A stretch of 64,000 nt of DNA, taken from contig CM035807.1 in assembly GCA_020466095.1 (NCBI GenBank), positions 16,162,985 to 16,226,984 of the forward strand, given 5' to 3'. The notes beneath the pieces were generated by a model. The model searched no databases, was not told where the DNA came from, and worked only from the letters and a program-made list of their open reading frames with translations. This document shows, piece after piece, positions 56,865 through 64,000 of the stretch (its first letter is position 1; each line of letters begins with the position of its first letter). The translations under genes were made by a program, and so were the position numbers. This stretch comes from Chlorops oryzae (lineage: Eukaryota > Arthropoda > Insecta > Diptera > Chloropidae).

Positions 56865-59800
56865 CTATTGGCAAACTTTCTTGCATTCTTCGTCATCTTC
56901 ACAAATTTCACACAGTTTCAAGCTATTTTCGTAGAAATGAGTTGCTCTTCGCGATCGCTCATAAACATCATAGACCACAATTGGAACTGGTTTCTGTAAG
57001 GTAACAGGGAATCGTCGATAAGAAATGACTTCAAAGCACTTCTTGTCCTGTTTTTGAAAACTGGTAAAGTAAACAACGATCCCACTCTCTTTGTTTTTGG
57101 TCTCGATGAGCTATTAATTAGATCCATTATTGAAAAGGGTCTCCACAATTCGTTGTTATTACCACACTTACCCGAATTCCCACAGCTTCTGGTAGTTCTT
57201 TAGAGCTCTCCATATCAGCAACGTACCCTGATGGCAGTGCAATATCCAATACGGCCATATTTGACCTGTCCCCATCGCCAATGTATTCCACACAAACTTT
57301 CATTTCCAGCCTGTGAGCTGGGGCCTCTTTGTTTATAATCGTGCTAATATCAAAACTGGGATTTTCCTCCGTCTCGACAACGTTGTATTGATAGGCGACC
57401 TGAATAAGCGCCGCACCCTTACCCTTTGCGAGAAAATCGACACCGAGCGTATGCTGAGGCAACTGAAAGAATTTGTGATGACAACAATCAGCCGTAAAGA
57501 ATAGATTTTTTTTTTTAGAATCTTCCCTACCTCAATATTCTGAAGCATGATCGCATTGTCGTTTGTGACTTTAACGGTGTCTTTCTTATCGCATCCCTTT
57601 ATCATTATTTCAACATCCATAGCTGTAGGTTCGAGTTCTGATTTCCTTGCGAATTTCATCAATGCTTCGAGACCAACCACAGTGTCGTGCGTTGATGCAA
57701 AGCCGCCTATGGAATTGCGTTGACCGACCAACCATTTTATAATGGGAAAAAGGGTTCCAGGATTATCCATATCTAGGTCGAGAAGCACCAATAATATGTA
57801 CGACGTTGTTTCGATTTCGCTGCTGTAAGACCATTTCCACCAATTTTCACTGCCGTGATCCTTGTCAGACCACCAAGTGTGATCTTCATCGGATTTGAAC
57901 TCTTCTTTGAGCAGTTGCTATTTGCTCCCCTGCTGCTGGGTGATTTGCCTGATGGAGAACGTAGGCGACAATTGCTCTTTCTTGAAGGCTCTTGCTGTCC
58001 TTAACATTCTCAGCAATGTATTTCAGACCCTTGTCGATTGTAAGTTGATAGGCAGGAGAAGTTTTCTGAAATCAAAATAAAGTGAACCTATTCAAATTTT
58101 TCAAATATCTCGCCAATATTCCTCACTTCGTCGCACAAGAAAGCCAAGAGGACACTGGCTGTACGAGTGACATGTTGATTTTGCGATGCGTAGAGCTCAT
58201 CACCATGTTCTATAAAACTACCATTTTCGGCCTGGTGCTTCACAAGGTAATCGAGTCCGTCATTGATAAATTTTTGTTGAACATCAATATATTGCGAGGT
58301 TTGACACAACGTTCGAACAACATAGGCGGTCAACCAAGTCGAACCATTACGCTTCTCCTGATGTTGCAGCCATCTGAATGAGTTAAAAGACCCATCAATA
58401 TTGCGATAGTAAAGAATTCGCTGATAGCCAACTTCCATGTTGCGTATTATCTCTTTTTTCAAAACATCTGTAAGCCTATGTGTGTCCTTAAATAATAAAT
58501 CACAAAAAAAGGCTTTCTCTAGGATACGATCAATAACGCGAAACTTAGCAAATTACCTTGAGGTATTTGAACACCAATGTGTTTAGCGCAAGTGTTGAAG
58601 TGACTTGTTCTCCACATCCAAGAGGCAGACGCACAGTGTTTTCCAAGTTATTAAGCACTGGACCCAACAAATCTCCAACAACGCCAAACTCAATATGCTG
58701 AGAATCAGGAACGACATTATTTAGACGTTTAACTTCAAAGGATTCGATCATTTCTGGGGTTTCCTTGAGGTATACGAAATATGCTCGATTGATGTACTTC
58801 GTTACTCCTTCAGGGAGTACTTTAAGTGTTTTGTTAACCGCATTCCTAGCAACGGGAGACTCTGCAGTCAACTTCAGCACTATATTCCCAATGTGTAAGG
58901 GACGAAGAAAAAAGGACACGGTACGCGATGAATTCGCAGGAATGCGTATGGATTTCACTCGCTTCGGTTCGTTGATCACTGCATTTGTGGGTTCAAGAAA
59001 TTCATACCCATTGTCGGTATTTTCGAGCGTAATTTTCACATCCAAATCCTTTTCCAAGTAGTTGAAGACAAGCGCTGGAACATTGATAGCCTCACCTTTG
59101 GAAAAAAAATGCGATTATTCAATTTAGGATGTCGGGAGTGCTGTGCAATAGTTAACCTCTTTTGACGGCGTACGGCAATCTTAATGAAATTGATAATGAC
59201 TGAATAGTGTGAATTTTAGTTTTCACTTTGGTTACTCCGAGTCCTTTTTCTTCATTTATCGAAAATGCACACATAGCCCAAGATGTTATGGTATCGGGTA
59301 ATTGTTTTGTCCAATTAAACTTATTAGACAATGTGCTTGGAAAGAAAATTTAAGAAGGATCGGCTTTATTTTGGCTTAAAAACATGAAACCATCTTTATT
59401 CGTGTTTTTGATACGTGTTCTGTTTATAAAAAAACTCACTCTTCAATATTCGCAAAGATCCATGATTCCGAAACCTTTGAATGCAATTCTTTACTAAGTT
59501 CTCCCCCTGGTGTATGAGAATACCTCGTATTCTCTTCTCCACATTTTCCAACACTATCATACCCATTAACAGTTGGGAACATCAGCTTGAAATACCCATC
59601 ATATGGTTCTGGACTCCATTCCGGTTTCCAGGTGTAAAAGTAATCAGAATTGGTTAAAGTTATCACACCACTTTCTCGGCCTGGATATCTAGAGAATTCT
59701 TCTTGGTTTGGTGGGTTCATAGCATGTCTACGCAAAAACTGAATGTCGTCTTTGATGCGTATGTCATTAGTACCGCCTAAGACCCTTCGGTCAATTGCCC

Positions 59801-62800
59801 TTATACCCACAAAGGAATGCTTAGGGGTTTGGATTTCCAAAGAAACCTCACTGCCAGTTTTGACTTCTTCGGGGCCATTCATCTCAATCTTTGCAAAAAA
59901 TAACATCGCGATTATCAAAAACACATTACAGGGAGTCAGACTTACTTACTTCATTTTGGAATTCAAAATCGACGTTGAACGGTTTCTCTCCATAGCGCAA
60001 CCTACCGTGATTGTCTATAAAGAAAATATACAGACTACTATGAGGGGCCATATTGAATGTAGGCACAATTGTCAAGTTATATAGCTCTGTGGGTTCGTCC
60101 AGTTCAATACGCTCAGAAAGAAGGACATTGTTTCCTCCGATTACATGATACACAAAGTATGGCATGGGAGTACTGCTATTGATCAAAAAGATCGCATCCT
60201 TTCCAATGCTGGTTCTAGAATGTTTTGTAAAATATTAACGAGATCTAGGAGTTGAAAATTTATTCTATCACTAGGTACTTACCCTTCTTTATCTTCATCG
60301 TAGTTAGCACCAATTTTAAACCAGTCTTTGGAAAACTTTTTTGGTAAGTTACCGAATTCATTGTTTCGCTTTTGTGTTTCAAACATATTATTGAGCTTAT
60401 GGGTCTCATTTTGGAATTCAACCAGCACTTCGTAATATTGTGGGAAGCCTTTGTATTTCGGAAGACTATCCAGATTAACGGTGAACGTTGCAATACTTGA
60501 TTCATTGAAATGGCTTTCAAAAGTGAAACGCTTTGGCTCTTTTGTTGTTGTTCGATCATTACCTTCATAATAATCATAATCATTTCTAAGGACTTGATTG
60601 AAATGAAGCTTCACAAGAGATCTTGTGTCATGGACTTTCGTGTTGTTCACATAAAGCACTTTCACATAAAACTCAAAATCTTTGTTTTCTTCAAATGAAA
60701 CACAGGTTTTCCACTCAGCGCATACGAATTGATACCGATAGGGATATAAATATACCGAAGTTGTGCTAGTGATTATCACACCCGTTAAATATTCTTCAAC
60801 AATGGCTTTTATTGGAACGTCAAAGGCTGTAAAAACAGCCGGCATATATTCAGCATACTGTTTTACATTAAGATCGAATTTGGCTTGCCCTTCCAACATT
60901 TCGCCAGTTCTAATAAGTGGAGGTGCTATCTCTTTCGAGATGTATCTATATTTATTCAAATCGAAGTCTAGTCTAAGGGTTACTTTCCCGTTAACAATCT
61001 TTCCATACGGGTAGCTATATTCAAATAAAACAACAAACTACATAACAATTGCGCTTGACTATAGTCAGATATATCTTATAATTACTTACTTGGCTCTTAC
61101 CATAACCAGCATATCACCATCTCGTAGAGAGACATGCTGAGGTGCTTCCAATTTGACGTCATACTTTGGCAAAATATCTTTTATGACCGTAAAATGAGCG
61201 TAGGTATCAAAATTATCTCCAATATGTACAACAATATACCAAGTGCCTTGCAAAGCAATCTCTGAAATTTGCAGTTGATCAGAGAAAACGCCGTATTTAA
61301 CATCAAGTTTCTTGTACTCCTTTAATCGATTGCGCCTTTCATCCTTTAGGGATATGAATCGTAAATATTTCATCGGCGAATGTATTTCGGAAAAAATGTC
61401 TTACCTCTATGTGTATGTAAGTATGGGGAGTTATCTTTGCCGGCTTCAGGTTCTGATCTAAGAATATTACCCAAAAATTCACTATCTCACCCAGTTTATA
61501 TATTCGCTTATCAGTTATAATTTTAACGAACGCTTTGTATTGTCGGCACACAAGTTCAGTGGTGTTTTTGAAAACCAGTCCCGAAACACCTTCAACTGTC
61601 AGATAACATTTACAATCTTTTCTGTAATATGGCACTTCGAAATCAATCAATTTAAGTTCGTTGGATTTCAGGTCAACTATTTTGACGGATTTGTAATCGT
61701 CGCCAGTGAGAATGACTTTCAATTTGCACGGCTCGCTTACATCGAATACTCCCAATGAAACATTGTAAGTAGTGCCACCGCGCGCTGTATTGGGAGCGAT
61801 AACGGTATAGTACCTAAGAGGTGACAGAATTTTATGAGAGTTCAACACGTTATGTGTTTTTTTTTTCCAAGTAAAACTATCTCCAAAATCTTAGTTTCTT
61901 GTCCCATTACAAAACTATGTAAGAATAGTTCTAAAAGGGTTAATTAACTTTAATTTGATGGACAATTTGTTGATATCAGATGACCCAGTGTTGAGTTCTG
62001 CTCCAAAAAGTTACAATACCCCCTAATTATATGTTTTGTCAAAAATCAATATTTAACAAGCAAGAAAACTAAAGTCGGTCAAAGTCGACAACATTGTCAC
62101 ACTACGTTTTTGCCTTTCCGTACGTAAATTACACAAATATTATGTTTGAAACTTTTACAGTGGGCGGATATCGTCCATTTTCACTTAAAATCGTTCTCGG
62201 GGCCCAAAATATCTCTGAGCCAAATATTGACTTGATGGCGATCCTACTACAGACGGACGGACGACCGGAAATGCCTATTTCGATTCAATATTCGATCCTA
62301 ATGACTAGACAGCGGATAATATGCAAATGCATATCTTTAATAGATGATCGGATTTAAATTTTGTTTGCACACAAATTCGTTTCATAAGAAAATATTGCAA
62401 ATGAGCCCTATTTAATTTTGCATATTTTGCATAAATGCATATTCTTGCTTATTCTTGCATATTTCCAATATGCAAAAATATGCAGGAATATGCACGTATA
62501 TGCACTAATATGCACGAAAAAAACCTTATGAAATAATTGTTTTCGACTTGTCTTACGCGAAATACAACTGCTGATCTAGTAGGCAAATGCAAAACCGTTG
62601 CAAATATTTGTCATTTGAATCAAAAGTTATAATTTTACTTCGATTTTTAAATGAACGTATAAGATGCCGAAAACGAAGTTTGCTTCCAAAAGAGCACAAA
62701 TAAATAATTGGCTCAATGAAACGCAATCGGCATGTTTTGAGTTTGATGGCAATCAATTAATATGCGTCAGGTGCAAAAAATATGTGAGTTTTCATATTGA

Positions 62801-64000
62801 ACCAAAGCATAAAGTTTTCTCATGCCCAGTTTCACAGTGCACACTTAACCCTCCTTTAATGATTCAACGTTGCTTAAGCGACAGAATCAATTTCAGAGTG
62901 CTTTAAAAAGTACCGCTTAAGTTAAACTTAAGCTCCCAAGGTTGGACGCTTAGGCGAAGTTTTGAATTAATAAAAAAAAGAAAAAAAACGCGACCAGAGC
63001 GGGAATCGAACCCACATACTTCCAAATCGTAAGTTGGCATCTCAGACAACTACGCCACGAAGCCTATGTTATCAATTTTTTTATTTTCCAAATGTCAACG
63101 AAAATAAAATATCTCAATTTATATACAAAATATACTGTTTTTATTCTGCATATTCCTGCATATTCCTGCATATTCCTGCATATACTTGCATATGTTTTTG
63201 CATATTCTTGCATATGTTTTTGCATATTTTGGATATGCAGTCTTAAATCAAAAATAGGTCCTTCAAGAAGTCCAAATTCAAAATTTTATTTCATTCTGAC
63301 TTAAAACAAAAAAGTGCATAAAATCCGCTGTCTACTAATGACGAATATACACATGTGTCTATACCTGCGGAGCCTAGTTCTAACTGTTACAAGGTCGACA
63401 CAAAGCTAATATACCCTGCCGAAGTTAGGTATAAAAGAATCTTCCTTAAAGATTTATTCATTTATTAGTTTCGATCTTAGAAGGACGAAATCCATAAGGG
63501 AAGTGCATTTCGAACTCCTGAAAAAAACTAAATTATTTGTAAACTAGTGTAACCGACCGATTAGTACTGGATGTACCCCTGAAAGATTTTTGATCAATCC
63601 CATTCGAGTTCTATATCATGTATCCGCCAATACGTATACAAAATTACGTCAAGATAGCTCAGCTCCTTTGATAAGAAAACTTTATACAGACAGGCAGACA
63701 GACGGACAGACAGACGGACAGACATGTCTAAATCGAATCTCCTGATGTCGCTGATCATATCTTTATACATTTTTGGTATGGCCTATTTGTGTCGTTCTGA
63801 GTGTTCTACACGTCCGTACAAGAGCTAAATACCCACGACAAAGAGTGCGTCGCGTATAACAGTTAAGACATATAGACTTGAAGAGAAACTCGTTTCGCGA
63901 TTGTTTTTCGATAATTAGTCAAAAAGTCGGCACACTCACCCATTGGATTTAACAACGTTCACAAGATACAGATAGCCGACCGCAAGTACAGCAAAATATT
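56865..64000 (-). CDS. Thioester-containing protein (TEP), 5' end cut by window edge
   Basis: Complement-C3-like secreted immune protein; insect TEPs coat microbes through a reactive thioester. Exons, 5' to 3': 63940-64000+ (signal peptide, FAVLAVGYLYLVNVV), 61405-61813, 61090-61343, 60283-61014, 59950-60214, 59440-59888, 59157-59335, 58557-59095, 58127-58486, 57531-58065, 57172-57462, 56865-57110. They total about 1,440 residues, the usual TEP length. All ten introns after the first are 61-104 bases. Landmarks: YYTVIAP at the start of exon 2, LPDTITSWA in exon 7, LPYAVKRGEAI across exons 7 and 8, the thioester site LPLGCGEQ in exon 8, VGYQRILYYRNIDGSF in exon 9, and a cysteine-rich C-terminus ending CKKVCQ. 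Exon 10 is 535 bases where 534 would keep frame: an extra base at 57911-57925 (beside an in-frame TAG) separates HQANHPAAGEQ from LLKEEFKSDED. All splice sites and other frames are intact, so a sequence error or a very recent lesion is likely. Confidence 0.9.
58605..58619 (-). other. TEP thioester motif GCGEQ
   Basis: The Cys and Gln that form the internal thioester are both present, so this TEP belongs to the subset expected to bind targets covalently. Several insect TEPs have lost it. Confidence 0.9.
62664..62906 (+). pseudogene. Short CGGBP1/BED-like zinc-binding N-terminal fragment
   Basis: ATG at 62664 starts MPKTKFASKRAQINNWL, followed by FEFDGNQLICVRCKKYV. A single C-x2-C half-finger after a short basic N-terminus resembles the start of CGGBP1-like proteins derived from hAT transposons. 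The matching histidines are not clear and the frame ends at 80 codons. It is antisense to the TEP gene and within its intron. The family assignment is tentative. Confidence 0.35.
62990..63066 (-). mobile_element. tRNA-derived SINE head
   Basis: On the minus strand there is an A-box-like TGGCGTAGTTGTCTGAG and a perfect B box GGTTCGATTCC (within 63002-63013), followed by T-rich sequence. The central arm CCAACTTACGATTTGG resembles that of the head at 20459. Not a functional tRNA. Confidence 0.6.
63560..63860 (+). repeat. Dispersed repeat, second GACA type (copy 2)
   Basis: Matches 36770-37330. The GACA/GACG tract here has about six units (63687-63727). Confidence 0.7.

Larger units (their letters stand above)
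62425..63242 (+). mobile_element. Possible hAT-like element with TGCATAT arrays
   Basis: Arrays of TGCATAT spaced about ten bases apart lie at 62430-62515 (both orientations) and 63145-63240. They bracket an open frame (62664-62906) and a SINE head. The layout suggests subterminal repeats of one element; terminal repeats were not found. Confidence 0.4.
61814..63939 (-). other. TEP intron 1, 2.1 kb, filled with repeats
   Basis: The only long intron of the gene. It contains two TGCATAT arrays, a short zinc-finger-like frame, a SINE head and a dispersed GACA repeat, annotated separately. Confidence 0.8.

Noticed and set aside
58066..58126. Stop codon TAG ending the long exon 9 frame
   Set aside because: A donor GTGAGG at 58126 and an acceptor at 58066 define a 61-base intron, so the TAG is intronic.
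59743..61014. Plus-strand frames across the TEP gene (58082, 59743, 60763, 61540 and others)
   Set aside because: They are shadows of the minus-strand TEP exons, which have consistent splice sites and family motifs.
62990..63066. Functional tRNA
   Set aside because: A and B boxes are good, but the acceptor stem does not pair properly and related copies occur in the window, so it is a SINE head.

Overview
The window looks like nuclear DNA of a higher fly (brachyceran Diptera). It is AT-rich and intron-containing, genes are sparse, and much of the sequence is transposon-derived. The clearest gene is an insect thioester-containing protein (TEP) on the minus strand. It has twelve recognisable exons separated mostly by 60-75 base introns, as is usual in flies. 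A canonical eukaryotic tRNA-Val(AAC), tRNA-headed SINEs, a jockey-like non-LTR fragment, and hAT, Tc1/mariner and PIF/Harbinger-like elements agree with this. I cannot name the species. All calls come from reading the sequence; no database was searched.

Layout. 1-7.0 kb: a ~3.15 kb tandem duplication. Each copy carries a Harbinger-like element with a MADF/Myb-like exon, followed by a ~750 bp terminal-inverted-repeat (TIR) element; the second of these is a fold-back. 7.5-8.5 kb: an unrecognised possible gene. 8.6-19.3 kb: two near-identical copies of a ~2.9-3.3 kb block, each with a small secreted Kazal-type peptide gene, separated by a TIR element, decayed PHD-finger exons and a jockey-like retroelement fragment. 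Three elements sit in one copy only, giving filled/empty site pairs with 8 bp target duplications. 19.3-27.8 kb: a Kazal 5' fragment, SINE, minisatellite, MITEs, indel-diverged tandem repeats and a hAT element. 27.8-30.0 kb: an unrecognised zinc-finger gene with fifteen 14-residue repeats and a coding-derived inverted repeat at its 3' end. 30.8-34.0 kb: nested TIR elements and a dead Tc1-like element. 34.7-36.3 kb: a third, frameshifted Kazal locus next to an inverted copy of the Kazal downstream block. 36.3-46.0 kb: mostly repeats, including a 101 bp satellite, AGGAGTCC-rich and CTAG-rich elements, and dispersed GACA-containing repeats. 46.1-46.4 kb: a 5' UTR and signal-peptide first exon on the plus strand. 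47.9-55.6 kb: tRNA-Val, a SINE, a hAT MITE and little else. 55.6-56.4 kb: an intact 760 bp TIR element. 56.8-64.0 kb: the TEP gene, cut at its 5' end by the window edge.

Functionally the window holds two kinds of secreted proteins: small Kazal-type putative protease inhibitors in a young local array, and one complement-like TEP with an intact GCGEQ thioester site but an apparent one-base frameshift in exon 10. No operon-like organisation exists; everything else is mobile or repetitive.
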